Shown in pieces: positions 1 to 8,061 of a stretch of DNA of 64,000 nt (position 1 is the first letter of the stretch; each line of letters begins with the position of its first letter). Below the pieces are notes generated by a model that had not been told where the DNA came from, made no database searches, and worked only from the letters and a program-made list of their open reading frames with translations. The DNA comes from Paraburkholderia heleia NBRC 101817 (GTDB lineage: Bacteria; Pseudomonadota; Gammaproteobacteria; Burkholderiales; Burkholderiaceae). The translations under genes and the position numbers were made by a program. The stretch spans positions 124,001-188,000 of the forward strand of contig NZ_BBJH01000015.1 of assembly GCF_000739775.1 (NCBI RefSeq), written 5' to 3'.

Positions 1-2
1 TG

Positions 3-1196
3 AGCACGAAGCTTCCCGACGATACGCCGCGTATCGTGGTTGAAAGCGCGGACTATGCGGCGTTCAAGGATCCGGGGCCGTTCGAGGCCATCGTGCCGCA
101 GGGCGATGACGTTGCATTCCAGCCCTATACGTCGGGCTCGACCGGCCGTCCCAAAGGCGTGGTGCTGTCGCACCGCGCGCATGTGTGGGTTGCCGAGACG
201 ATTTCGCGTGACCGCGGCTTCAGCCCGAACGATCGCATGATCGTGGCGGCGCCGCTTTACCACAAGCATGCGATGAACGCGATCAAGTCGGTGTTAGTCG
301 GCGGCTCGACGGTCGTGCTGATGAAGAAGTTCGAGCCACGCGCCTACCTGGAGGCGGTGAGCCGTTACCAGGTATCAGTCCTCTCGGGCGTGCCGACCAT
401 TTTCGCGATGATCCTCCAGCAACGCGATCTGCTCGAAGGCAAGGACTTCTCGTTCGTCCGTCTTGCGACGCTGGGTGGCGCACCGGCATCGGACGAACTG
501 ATCGATGCGGTAGCCAGGCTGTTGCCGAATGCCGGGATCATCTGCATCTTCGGCATTACGGAAACGAGCGCCGCGCTCTTCGGCTCGCATCCGCAGAAGC
601 GGCTCCGGCCGCGACACTCGATCGGTTTCCCGATTGCGGGCAACGAGTTCAGGCTCGTCGGCGGTCCCGACGAGAACTTCGGCGTGTTGCACGTGCGCGG
701 GCCGGGGATGATGAACGGCTATCACAACAACCCGGCGGAGATGGAGCGCCGGCTAAAAGATGGCTGGTTCAACACCGGTGACGTGCTGCGGCGCGACGCC
801 GACGGATGGTATTACTTCGTCGGCCGCTCGGACGACATGTTCGTGTGCAGCGGGAACAACATCTATCCGGCCGAGGTCGAGTTGATGCTCGAGCGCCATC
901 CCGACATTGATCAGGCGGTGGTGGTGCCGGTGCCGGACGAGGTCAAGCACCAGATTCCCTATGCGTATGTGGTGAAACGCAAAGGGGCGACCCTCTCCGA
1001 GAAGGATGTGAAAGACCACGCGCTGAAGAACGCGCCACCGTACCAGTACCCGCGCCGGGTAATCTTCGTCGAGCAGCTGCTGCTCAACGGTGTGGGCAAG
1101 ATCGATCGCAAGACGATCACGGCGCAGGCGCTCGAATTCAATCGTACCGAGCGCAACGCGCAGTCCGGTGCAGAAGTACGCGCGGAGGGAGCATGA
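3..1196 (+). CDS. Acyl-CoA synthetase / AMP-dependent ligase, 5'-truncated by the window edge
   Basis: The frame is open from the first bases of the window, so the true start lies upstream; 397 residues are visible. It is a member of the adenylate-forming (ANL) family that activates a carboxylic acid with ATP and loads it on CoA. Visible motifs are the phosphate-binding loop YTSGSTGRPKG near base 124, the GITETSA motif near 555, GWFNTGDV near 768, and the C-terminal GKIDRK with the catalytic lysine near 1100. About 120 to 150 N-terminal residues are missing compared with the usual 500 to 550. It overlaps the next gene by ATGA, so the thioesterase is translationally coupled. The substrate cannot be read from sequence; the context suggests an aromatic or dicarboxylic acid. 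Confidence 0.9.
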   Translation, partial: STKLPDDTPRIVVESADYAAFKDPGPFEAIVPQGDDVAFQPYTSGSTGRPKGVVLSHRAHVWVAETISRDRGFSPNDRMIVAAPLYHKHAMNAIKSVLVGGSTVVLMKKFEPRAYLEAVSRYQVSVLSGVPTIFAMILQQRDLLEGKDFSFVRLATLGGAPASDELIDAVARLLPNAGIICIFGITETSAALFGSHPQKRLRPRHSIGFPIAGNEFRLVGGPDENFGVLHVRGPGMMNGYHNNPAEMERRLKDGWFNTGDVLRRDADGWYYFVGRSDDMFVCSGNNIYPAEVELMLERHPDIDQAVVVPVPDEVKHQIPYAYVVKRKGATLSEKDVKDHALKNAPPYQYPRRVIFVEQLLLNGVGKIDRKTITAQALEFNRTERNAQSGAEVRAEGA

Positions 1197-1600
1197 CCCT
1201 CGAAGAAGCCCAGGCGCTCGTGTCGCGCGGCCCCTACCTGCGCTGGCTCGGTCTGCAGGTGCTGGAACTGGGACCCGACACCATTGCGGCGAAGGCGAGC
1301 TGGCGCGAGGAATGGGTGGCCAACCCCGTACTTGGCCAGACCCACGGCGGCATTCTTGCTGCGCTCATCGATTTCGCTGCGGACTTCGCGCTGCTCGGCA
1401 GTATCGGGCGTCCGGTGCCGACGATCGACATGCGTGTGGATTACCACCGCCTGACGAAACAGTGCGACCTCGTCGTGAAAGGGCGCGTGATCAAGCTGGG
1501 CAAGCAATTTTCGGTGTGCGAGGCTCAGGTTTTCGATGATGGCCAGCGCATCGTGGCCAGCGGTCGCGGCGCTTACATTACTGCGCCGAAAGGGGACTGA
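1193..1600 (+). CDS. PaaI-family hotdog thioesterase
   Basis: A 135-residue single hotdog-domain protein, the usual length for PaaI/YdiI-type acyl-CoA thioesterases, which hydrolyse (often aromatic) acyl-CoA esters to the free acid and CoA in the cytoplasm. The family motif appears as HGGILAALIDFAADFA around residues 50 to 65, containing the HGG turn and the acidic residue on the central helix. The start ATG overlaps the stop of the acyl-CoA ligase (ATGA), so the two are an operon pair: one forms a CoA ester and the other removes misformed or stalled esters. Confidence 0.88.
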   Translation: MTLEEAQALVSRGPYLRWLGLQVLELGPDTIAAKASWREEWVANPVLGQTHGGILAALIDFAADFALLGSIGRPVPTIDMRVDYHRLTKQCDLVVKGRVIKLGKQFSVCEAQVFDDGQRIVASGRGAYITAPKGD

Positions 1601-1664
1601 TGCACGGGCAGGAACCCGGTTTCCGGTGGACGGGCTCCTTCCTCCCACACTATCGAGGTGACCC

Positions 1665-2144
1665 ATGCCAGACAACGGGGACAGACGTTTCGTGACGGAG
1701 TACACGCGCGACTATTACGGCGGCGCGTTGATGTTGCTGATCGGCCTCGGCGCGGTCGTGCAGGGAATGCGGTACGGCGTCGGCACGCTGACGCACATGC
1801 AGAGCGGCTTTTTCCCGGTGGCACTGGGCTGTGTTCTTGCCTTCCTCGGGCTGGTCATTGCAGCAGGCGCGCGGAGGAACGCGGCAGCAACCGAAGAGGA
1901 AGTCCTCCCGCCGGAATGGCGCGGCTGGATCTGCATCACGCTGGGCATCCTGGTGTTCCTGGTCCTGGGGCGTTACGGAGGGCTCGTGCCGGCGACTTTC
2001 GCGATCGTCTTTATTTCCGCGCTGGGAGATCGCGACAACACCGTGTGGTCGGCGTTCCTGCTCGCCATTGCTATCTGCCTGATCAGCGTGGTGTTGTTCT
2101 GGTGGGCGCTGAAACTCCCGTTCCCGTTATTCAGCTGGGGCTAA
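1665..2144 (+). CDS. tctB: TctB-type small membrane subunit of a tripartite tricarboxylate transporter
   Basis: A 159-residue hydrophobic protein with about four predicted membrane segments (near residues 15-32, 45-65, 85-118 and 125-150), as expected for TctB. TctB is the poorly conserved small subunit of tripartite tricarboxylate transporters, which move carboxylates across the inner membrane with a sodium or proton gradient and a Bug/TctC periplasmic receptor. The start is preceded by GAGGTG seven to eight bases upstream. It sits 4 bp before tctA. Identification rests on length, topology and the adjacent tctA more than on sequence motifs. Confidence 0.85.
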   Translation: MPDNGDRRFVTEYTRDYYGGALMLLIGLGAVVQGMRYGVGTLTHMQSGFFPVALGCVLAFLGLVIAAGARRNAAATEEEVLPPEWRGWICITLGILVFLVLGRYGGLVPATFAIVFISALGDRDNTVWSAFLLAIAICLISVVLFWWALKLPFPLFSWG

Positions 2145-2148
2145 ACCG

Positions 2149-3753
2149 ATGGCTTTGCAATCTCTGACCGACCTGTGGCATGGGTTCGGTGTCGCATTCG
2201 AATGGCACAACTTCATGTGGTCGTTCTTCGGCGTCGTCATCGGCAACCTGATCGGAGTGTTGCCGGGTATGGGGCCATTGTCGGCGATTTCGCTGCTGCT
2301 TCCGCTGACCTATTCGATGCACCCCGTTGCGGCCATCCTGATGCTGGCCGGCGTGTTCTACGGCTCGCAGTATGGTGGCGCAATCGGCGCGATCCTGCTG
2401 AACCTGCCGTGCCACCCGCCGCACGCCGTCACGTGCCTGGACGGTTACCCGATGACACGCAAGGGCAGAGGTGGGGCGGCGCTCGGCATCACCATGATGT
2501 CGTCGTTCTTTGCCGCGACTGTGGGCATCGTGGTGATGATTTTCCTGTCGCCACTGCTGGTGCGGCTTGCGTTCAGCTTTGGCCCGAGTGAGCTGTTCTC
2601 CATCATGCTGCTGGGGCTGCTCGCCGGAGGTACGATGTCGACCGGCTCGCCTGTCAAGGGCGTCGCGATGACCGTGCTGGGCCTGCTGATCGGCGCGGCG
2701 GGTATCGATATCAATTCCGGAACGATCCGCTTTACGTTCGGGTTTCCGGAACTGGCCGATGGCGTCCAGCTTGTTGCGCTTGCGTTGGGACTGTTCGGCG
2801 TGGCGGAGTTCCTGCGCAACGTGAACCGCATGCACGTTGTCGGGTCCGGTATGAAGGTGCGGCTGCGGGACATGCGACCGACGCGTGGCGAGATGAAACA
2901 GGCGTTTTGGCCGATGATCCGGGGAACGGCGGTGGGCACCGCTTTCGGTGCGATGCCCGGCACGGGACCGACGATCACGACGTTCATCGCCTACGCACTG
3001 GAAAAGCGGATCTCCAGGTCGCCCGAGCGGTTTGGCACCGGCGCGCTTGAGGGCGTGGCGGCTCCTGAAGCTTCATCGCATTCGAAGACCCAGGTTGACT
3101 TCATCCCGACGATGAGCCTCGGTATTCCGGGCGATCCCATCATGGCATTGCTGCTGGGTGCGCTCCTCATTCATGGGGTGCAGCCGGGCCCGCTGCTCAT
3201 CAGCCAGCACGCTGACATTTTCTGGGGACTGGTGGCCAGCTTCTGGATCGGCAATGTGCTGCTCGTGCTGCTCAACGTGCCGCTGATCCAGATATGGGTC
3301 AAGGTGCTGCAGGTGCCGTACCGCTTTCTTTATCCGGCAGCGCTGCTGTTCATCGCGGTGGGCGTATATTCCACCAACAACAGCCTGTTCGAGGTTGGCG
3401 AGGTGCTGTTCTTCGGCCTCTTCGGTGCGGTGCTGCTCGCGCTGAAGTTCCCTGTCGCCCCGATTCTCCTCGGCTATGTGCTTGGGCCAATGCTGGAAGA
3501 AAACTTCCGCCGGGCGCTGCTGCTCTCCCACGGCCAGCTCTCCGTCTTCGTGCTGCATCCCGTCAGCGCCGCGTTTCTCGCCGCGAGCACCATTCTCGTG
3601 CTTGCGCAGGTGTATTTCGCGACCATCGCACGCCGCAGAGGAAAGCGCGATTCGTCCGCACCCTTGCCGCCGGCCTCCACACCCGCTTCTTCCCATGCGC
3701 ACGACGACGACCCAGTCCAGGATGACGGCAACCGCTATCTGAACGCACGATGA
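2149..3753 (+). CDS. tctA: TctA-type large membrane subunit of a tripartite tricarboxylate transporter
   Basis: A 534-residue, multi-spanning inner-membrane protein matching TctA, the permease subunit of tripartite tricarboxylate transporters. The two family signatures are visible: GVLPGMGPLSAISLLLP near residue 38 and the second repeat GAMPGTGPTITTF near residue 266, followed by PEASSHSKTQVDFIPTMSLG, a typical TctA stretch. About ten to twelve transmembrane segments are apparent. The last 35 residues are a charged, low-complexity tail (HAHDDDPVQDDG). The cognate receptor is probably the Bug protein at 8062, separated from it by the decarboxylase-like gene, porin and regulator. Confidence 0.95.
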   Translation: MALQSLTDLWHGFGVAFEWHNFMWSFFGVVIGNLIGVLPGMGPLSAISLLLPLTYSMHPVAAILMLAGVFYGSQYGGAIGAILLNLPCHPPHAVTCLDGYPMTRKGRGGAALGITMMSSFFAATVGIVVMIFLSPLLVRLAFSFGPSELFSIMLLGLLAGGTMSTGSPVKGVAMTVLGLLIGAAGIDINSGTIRFTFGFPELADGVQLVALALGLFGVAEFLRNVNRMHVVGSGMKVRLRDMRPTRGEMKQAFWPMIRGTAVGTAFGAMPGTGPTITTFIAYALEKRISRSPERFGTGALEGVAAPEASSHSKTQVDFIPTMSLGIPGDPIMALLLGALLIHGVQPGPLLISQHADIFWGLVASFWIGNVLLVLLNVPLIQIWVKVLQVPYRFLYPAALLFIAVGVYSTNNSLFEVGEVLFFGLFGAVLLALKFPVAPILLGYVLGPMLEENFRRALLLSHGQLSVFVLHPVSAAFLAASTILVLAQVYFATIARRRGKRDSSAPLPPASTPASSHAHDDDPVQDDGNRYLNAR

Positions 3754-3915
3754 CGCAGGCCGTTGTCGCTCGTGAAGTTCCTTCAGCAGAGAGACCCGTG
3801 CGCCGCTGCGGCGCCGGGACATGCATCACAGCTGCGAAATTGCAGGCAGATGAACGGCTTGCAACGTTGCCTGATGTAACTGCATTCCGTGTATGAAAAA
3901 CAAGAGGCATCAAGC

Positions 3916-4899
3916 ATGAAAAAAATACAGTTGACACTGGCCGTCGGCGATTACGAGATTACGCGCCCGCTGAGGGACGGCACCGTGCAGGCCGAAGGCA
4001 TCGATTTGACTGTGCTGACCGGAATGGACTCGATTACGCGGCATTGGCGTTTTCTGCGCAACAACGAGTTCGACGCTGCGGAGATTTCCGCTTCGTCCTA
4101 CATCGTCTCGCGTGACCGCGACCTGCCGTTCCGCGCGATTCCCGTATTTCCTCATCGCCGCTTCCGGCACGGCTTTATCTATATCAACCGTAACAAGGGA
4201 ATCGAAAAGCCTGCCGACCTGATCGGCAAGAAGATCGGCGTGAAGGCTTACCAGGTCACCGCCGTGCTGTGGCTGCGCGGCATGCTCGAGCACGAGTATG
4301 GGGTGCCGCACCGTTCGATCGACTGGTATTCCGATCTGGACGAAGACCTTGATTTCCGGCCGCCCGAAGGCGTGAGGCTCACGCGCGTGCGCGATGACCA
4401 GTCCGTCGAGACGATGCTGGCCGAAGGCGAGCTCGATGCCTTGCTGCACCCGGACATCATCGAGCCGATCGTGAGAAAGGATCCGCGTGTGGGCCGGCTC
4501 TTCGAGAATCCGAAGGCCGCTGAGATCGAGTACTACCAGCGCACCGGTATTTTCCCGATCATGCATTTTGTCGGACTGAAGCAGGAACTGGTGGAGCGCC
4601 ATCCCTGGGTGCCGCGAAGCCTCGCCAAGGCTTTCGAACAGGCCAAGGCGATCGGGATGAAGCGTATGCGCAATCCTCGCGTCGCGCCGCTCGCCTGGTA
4701 TCAGGAGGCACTCGAAGAACAGGACGCGCTGCTCGGCGATGATCCCTGGGAATATGGACTGAGTGCCGCGAATGTGAAGAACATCGAGACGCTGATGGGC
4801 TATTCGCATGAACAGGGATTGATTCGACGCATGATCCCCATGAACGAGTTATTTCTCGATCTCTCGGAGGGAACGAAGCGGGGCACATTCCGGACCTGA
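3916..4899 (+). CDS. 4,5-dihydroxyphthalate decarboxylase-like protein (periplasmic-binding-protein fold)
   Basis: A 327-residue protein resembling 4,5-dihydroxyphthalate decarboxylase (Pht5), a family with the NMT1/THI5 substrate-binding fold that often acts in the cytoplasm. Recognisable stretches are the N-terminal LAVGDYEITRPLRDG, the FDAAEISASSY segment and GKKIGVKAYQVTAVLWLRG. No signal peptide is present, which argues for an enzyme rather than a transporter receptor. An ATG 27 bases upstream (3889) is in frame, but the Met at 3916 has AAGAGG a suitable distance upstream and matches the usual N-terminus. Together with the Mo hydroxylase downstream it suggests decarboxylation of a hydroxylated aromatic diacid; a solute-binding role cannot be excluded. 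Confidence 0.78.
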   Translation: MKKIQLTLAVGDYEITRPLRDGTVQAEGIDLTVLTGMDSITRHWRFLRNNEFDAAEISASSYIVSRDRDLPFRAIPVFPHRRFRHGFIYINRNKGIEKPADLIGKKIGVKAYQVTAVLWLRGMLEHEYGVPHRSIDWYSDLDEDLDFRPPEGVRLTRVRDDQSVETMLAEGELDALLHPDIIEPIVRKDPRVGRLFENPKAAEIEYYQRTGIFPIMHFVGLKQELVERHPWVPRSLAKAFEQAKAIGMKRMRNPRVAPLAWYQEALEEQDALLGDDPWEYGLSAANVKNIETLMGYSHEQGLIRRMIPMNELFLDLSEGTKRGTFRT

Positions 4900-4981
4900 T
4901 TGTCTCTGATTGTCTGCGCCTGTCCAGGTTCGCGCGTTATCGCATGGAACGATGAGCCTGGTCAGCGGGACGATCTCATCA

Positions 4982-5052
4982 ATCGAAAAAATATAATAAT
5001 GGACCGATATTGGTTGTGTTTATTTTCCAGCGAATGCTGAACCTATAATCGG
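4982..5052 (+). promoter_or_regulatory. Porin promoter block, copy 1 of a duplicated regulatory element
   Basis: An AT-rich stretch ending in a consensus -10 box, TATAAT (5044-5049), in the context CCTATAATCG. The bases 17 upstream (TATTTT) are a poor -35, which suggests activator dependence. The 70 columns align without gaps to 7797-7866 upstream of the Bug receptor; by hand count 53 of 70 bases are identical. It also carries ACCGATATTGGT (5003-5014), close to the palindrome at 5165. Confidence 0.65.
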
Positions 5053-5164
5053 CTCGTACCTGGACGGCCCGCAGACCAATCCAGACAGTCATCGCTGTTA
5101 TGGGCTGGCAGCTTCGCGCACTAATCTATGTACAACTAAATAAACGAATGCGCATGCATGTCGA

Positions 5165-5178
5165 ACCGATATATCGGT
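5165..5178. promoter_or_regulatory. Perfect 14-bp palindrome in porin leader, putative operator
   Basis: ACCGATATATCGGT is a perfect palindrome about 38 bp before the porin start codon and downstream of the predicted transcription start. A near copy, ACCGATATTGGT, lies inside the upstream promoter block at 5003. The pairing suggests a dimeric regulator binding both sites; no regulator can be assigned. Confidence 0.45.
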
Positions 5179-5215
5179 GGCCCGCACGCGAATATTGGAA
5201 TAAGGAAAATAGCAG

Positions 5216-6409
5216 ATGAAAAAGCGCGTCCTTGCAATTGCCGCATTAGGCAGTGCGGCTGTCATGCCGGTATATGCCCAGAGCACGGTGACGTTGTACG
5301 GCGTTATCGATGAAGGCCTCCAGTTCAATACGAATAACAAGAACGTTGTCGGTGGACACAATGTCGGTGGCCGGCTCTGGAATCTCGATTCACTTGCAGG
5401 TCCATCCGGCAGCCGCTGGGGCATGAAAGGGGCTGAGGATCTCGGCGGCGGCGTGAAAGCGGTATTTACACTCGAGTCCGGTATCAACCTGAATTCCGGC
5501 AATTTCGGGCAGGGTGGCACGGCATTCGGCCGTCAGGCATTCGTTGGGTTGAGCAGCCAGCAATGGGGGAGTGTCCTGCTCGGCCGGCAATACGACAGCG
5601 TGAACGACTATATCGGTTACATGACTTTTGGTCTTGCGGGGTATGGCAGCGGGCTGGCGCATCCGGGCGATATCGACAACACGACGCATGAATCTCGCGC
5701 GAACAACACGATCAAGTACATTTCACCGAACTTCAGCGGTCTTTCATTCGGCGGCACGGTGACGGTTGGCGGCGTTGCGGGTTCCCTGTCGCAGAATAGT
5801 GGCTTTTCCGGAGGGATCGGATACCGCGGAGGACCTCTTTCACTTGGTCTGGTATACGAGCTTTTCAGGAATCCGTCGAACGCCGGGGCGATTCTTAACA
5901 GCAACGCGAATGCCGTGGCGCCGTCGAGCACTTCCGCGTTCGGCTCACTTAATTCGGGTTATCTGGCGGGTGCCAATCCGGCCACTTCATGGCAGGTTAT
6001 CGGCGCGGCGGGCTCGTATAACTTCGGTCAGGTCACGCTCGCCGGCGCATGGACCAATGTCCGCTACGGCAACATAGGGCGCTACAGCGGCGCATCGGCG
6101 ACATTCAACGACGTCGAGGTCAACGGGATGTACCAGGTCAATCCCGCCGTCTTTTTGTCACTGGCGTACAACTATCTCAAGGGCAACGCCGTGCGCGGAG
6201 ATATCGGCGACCAGACATACCATCAACTTTCGGCCATGGCCGATTACACGCTATCCAAACGTACGGATGTCTATCTGACTGCGACTTATCAGATCGCGAG
6301 CGGTACGAACTCCACGGGTGCGCCTGCGGTTGCCAACATCTCGCTCGTTGGCGACTCATCGAACAATCGCCAGGCGCTTTTCCGCCTTGGCATGCGGCAT
6401 CGATTCTGA
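5216..6409 (+). CDS. General outer-membrane porin, Burkholderia type
   Basis: A 397-residue Gram-negative porin (trimeric 16-strand beta-barrel family common in Burkholderiales, like OpcP or Omp38). It has a signal peptide ending in VYAQ with mature sequence starting STVTLYGVIDEG, the family hallmark, followed by SRWGMKGAEDLGGGVKAVF and the final LGMRHRF with C-terminal phenylalanine needed for barrel assembly. The ribosome binding site is AAGGAA. It presumably lets the island's substrate cross the outer membrane. It shares a promoter block with the Bug receptor gene, so the two uptake steps are probably co-regulated. Confidence 0.95.
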   Translation: MKKRVLAIAALGSAAVMPVYAQSTVTLYGVIDEGLQFNTNNKNVVGGHNVGGRLWNLDSLAGPSGSRWGMKGAEDLGGGVKAVFTLESGINLNSGNFGQGGTAFGRQAFVGLSSQQWGSVLLGRQYDSVNDYIGYMTFGLAGYGSGLAHPGDIDNTTHESRANNTIKYISPNFSGLSFGGTVTVGGVAGSLSQNSGFSGGIGYRGGPLSLGLVYELFRNPSNAGAILNSNANAVAPSSTSAFGSLNSGYLAGANPATSWQVIGAAGSYNFGQVTLAGAWTNVRYGNIGRYSGASATFNDVEVNGMYQVNPAVFLSLAYNYLKGNAVRGDIGDQTYHQLSAMADYTLSKRTDVYLTATYQIASGTNSTGAPAVANISLVGDSSNNRQALFRLGMRHRF

Positions 6410-6445
6410 GACACCTTCGCCGGTCGCGCACAGCTCGCGCGCGCC

Positions 6446-7396
6446 TCAGGCGGCCTGGTTGTGCTCGTCCCGGATGCCTTCCCAGCGATAGTCACACGGA
6501 ATGGTCTCGATCAGCGCGTCGACAAGCCTCTGTGTATTGGGCGAAAACGACCGCAACTGCCGTGTGATGAGACACACTTCACGCGTGACCACGGGGTCGG
6601 TGAGCTCCCGAAACAGGAACTTCTTGAGAGGCCCGGACTGCATCGCGAGTTCGGGCAACACCGAGATACGTCCACCAAGGGTGAGCATTGCGAAGAGCGA
6701 GGTCGTGCTCGATGCACGGTCCGTCAGGCTGGCATGGTGGTGCATCCCCAATGCCGGATGGGCGTCGAGGAACGCACCGATGCCGGTGTCATTAGCCAGC
6801 GAAATGGTCTTGAATTCCGCGAGATCTGACCAGCGCAGGGAGCGGTCGATGCTCCCCAGCGGATGATCTGCGGGGAACAGTACGCCAAAGCGGTCGCCGA
6901 CGATGGGCAGGTAGGCAAGATCGGGGAAATTGTTCAGACGGCTCGCAATGCCGAAATCCACTTCTCCCGACAGTACTGCGCGTTCCACTTTGTCGGAGCT
7001 TCCGTCGCTGACAGAAATCGTGATGTCCGGGTACGAACGCTGAAAGGCAGCCAATGCGGGGGTGAGGACGTGCTCGACCATCGACGGCACGGCTGCAATA
7101 CGCGCATGGCCGCGGTGGCTCAGCGAGATTGCCTGCAGATCGCCCACCGCCGTATCGAAGTCCTGGAGGACACGGTCTGCCACCGGCTTGAACCGGGCCG
7201 CATCGGCAGTCATGACGACCCGGCGCGTCGTACGGTCGAAGAGCTTCAGCCCGACTTCCTCCTCGAACTGCTGGATGGTGGCAGTCAACGAGGACTGCGT
7301 CTGGTATAGCCTGGCCGCGGCTAGCGTGAATGATCCGGTATCAGCCACCGCGACAAAACATCGAAGGTGACGAAGCGATATTTTTCTCGTTGCCAT
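6446..7396 (-). CDS. LysR-family transcriptional regulator
   Basis: A full-length 316-residue LysR-type regulator. The winged helix-turn-helix occupies residues 1-65 (SLRHLRCFVAVADTGSFTLAA and the recognition helix region SSLTATIQQFEEEVG), followed by the co-inducer domain starting near residue 90. The longer open frame up to 7492 adds 32 residues without family resemblance, so the ATG at 7396 is preferred. It is divergent from the Bug receptor and convergent with the porin, and it is the only intact regulator in the left half of the island, making it the leading candidate to control the duplicated promoter blocks in front of both genes. The inducer is unknown. Confidence 0.92.
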   Translation of the reverse strand: MATRKISLRHLRCFVAVADTGSFTLAAARLYQTQSSLTATIQQFEEEVGLKLFDRTTRRVVMTADAARFKPVADRVLQDFDTAVGDLQAISLSHRGHARIAAVPSMVEHVLTPALAAFQRSYPDITISVSDGSSDKVERAVLSGEVDFGIASRLNNFPDLAYLPIVGDRFGVLFPADHPLGSIDRSLRWSDLAEFKTISLANDTGIGAFLDAHPALGMHHHASLTDRASSTTSLFAMLTLGGRISVLPELAMQSGPLKKFLFRELTDPVVTREVCLITRQLRSFSPNTQRLVDALIETIPCDYRWEGIRDEHNQAA

Positions 7397-8061
7397 GGGT
7401 TCGGATACCTCGTCTGAATGGGGCGCCTTGAACCGCCCGCATGGCAGGTGGCCCCGCCGCAGGCAGGCCTTGCGTGATTGCTCGCTCCACACCCGCGCCG
7501 GCCCAGCGCTGCACGACGCTCTGCCTCATTTCACTACTGAAGCGACGCGGCAAATCTGCAGCGGATCGTGGAGATACGCCTGTCTTCCTGGCACCAGGAT
7601 ATGCGGTGTTTTTTATGGCCGCAAGTGATCAAAAAAACGCGATTGATACTTCGTGTCGATGAGTTGCTGCCGTCCGGGCGTGGAGACAATGGACGAGGGC
7701 GCAACGGGGCGGGGAGATGAGGGAAATCCCTGGCGAACCCGCAGTTTCGTGTGTCGCTCAGCCGGGCCCGCTGCTGAAATGATTTCAGACCCATTCATCG
7801 AAAAACTATAACAATGGGCAAAAATTAATTGTGTTTTTTTCTCGTTCAACGCCGAACCTATAATCGATTTCAACGCGAGCCGACTACCTGTTCAACGGGG
7901 CTTACCACACCTTTCGGGCGGGCATGGCGCGATGGAATCGCGTATATGAGGCCGCCGTTTTTGCGGGGCGCCAGCAGGCGCTGCGCAATAGCCCGGAGGC
8001 AGTCGATGCATCGAAGTCCGTTGCACAGGTTGAATTACCGATGAGCAAGGAGGCAGTCGCG
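7397..8061. other. Long divergent intergenic region between lysR and the Bug receptor
   Basis: A 665-bp stretch with no convincing gene; the short open frames on both strands have no start signals or family resemblance. It contains the second copy of the promoter block (7797-7867), a 12-bp palindrome CCTGGCACCAGG (7587-7598), and a 16-base sequence (7593-7608) that recurs at 9208-9223 before the Mo hydroxylase genes. The leader between the predicted transcription start (about 7871) and the receptor start codon is about 190 bases. Confidence 0.6.
7797..7867 (+). promoter_or_regulatory. Bug-receptor promoter block, copy 2 of the duplicated element
   Basis: Near-copy of the porin promoter block. 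The -10 box TATAAT is at 7859-7864, in the same CCTATAATCG context as copy 1, and the -35 is again poor. The most conserved parts are the first 20 columns, TTGTGTTT, and the last 11 columns. The inner sequence AATGGGCAAAAA (7813-7824) matches the left arm of the inverted repeat at 16296-16330. Confidence 0.65.

Larger units (their letters stand above)
4900..5215 (+). other. Intergenic region with the porin promoter and leader
   Basis: No coding potential is seen. The region contains an AT-rich promoter-like block (4982-5052) that is repeated upstream of the Bug receptor, and a 14-bp perfect palindrome (5165-5178) in the presumed 5' leader of the porin. Both are listed separately. Confidence 0.7.

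Noticed and set aside
7587..7598. CCTGGCACCAGG palindrome as a LysR operator
   Set aside because: Only 5-bp arms, not T-N11-A in form, and not repeated at the porin promoter.
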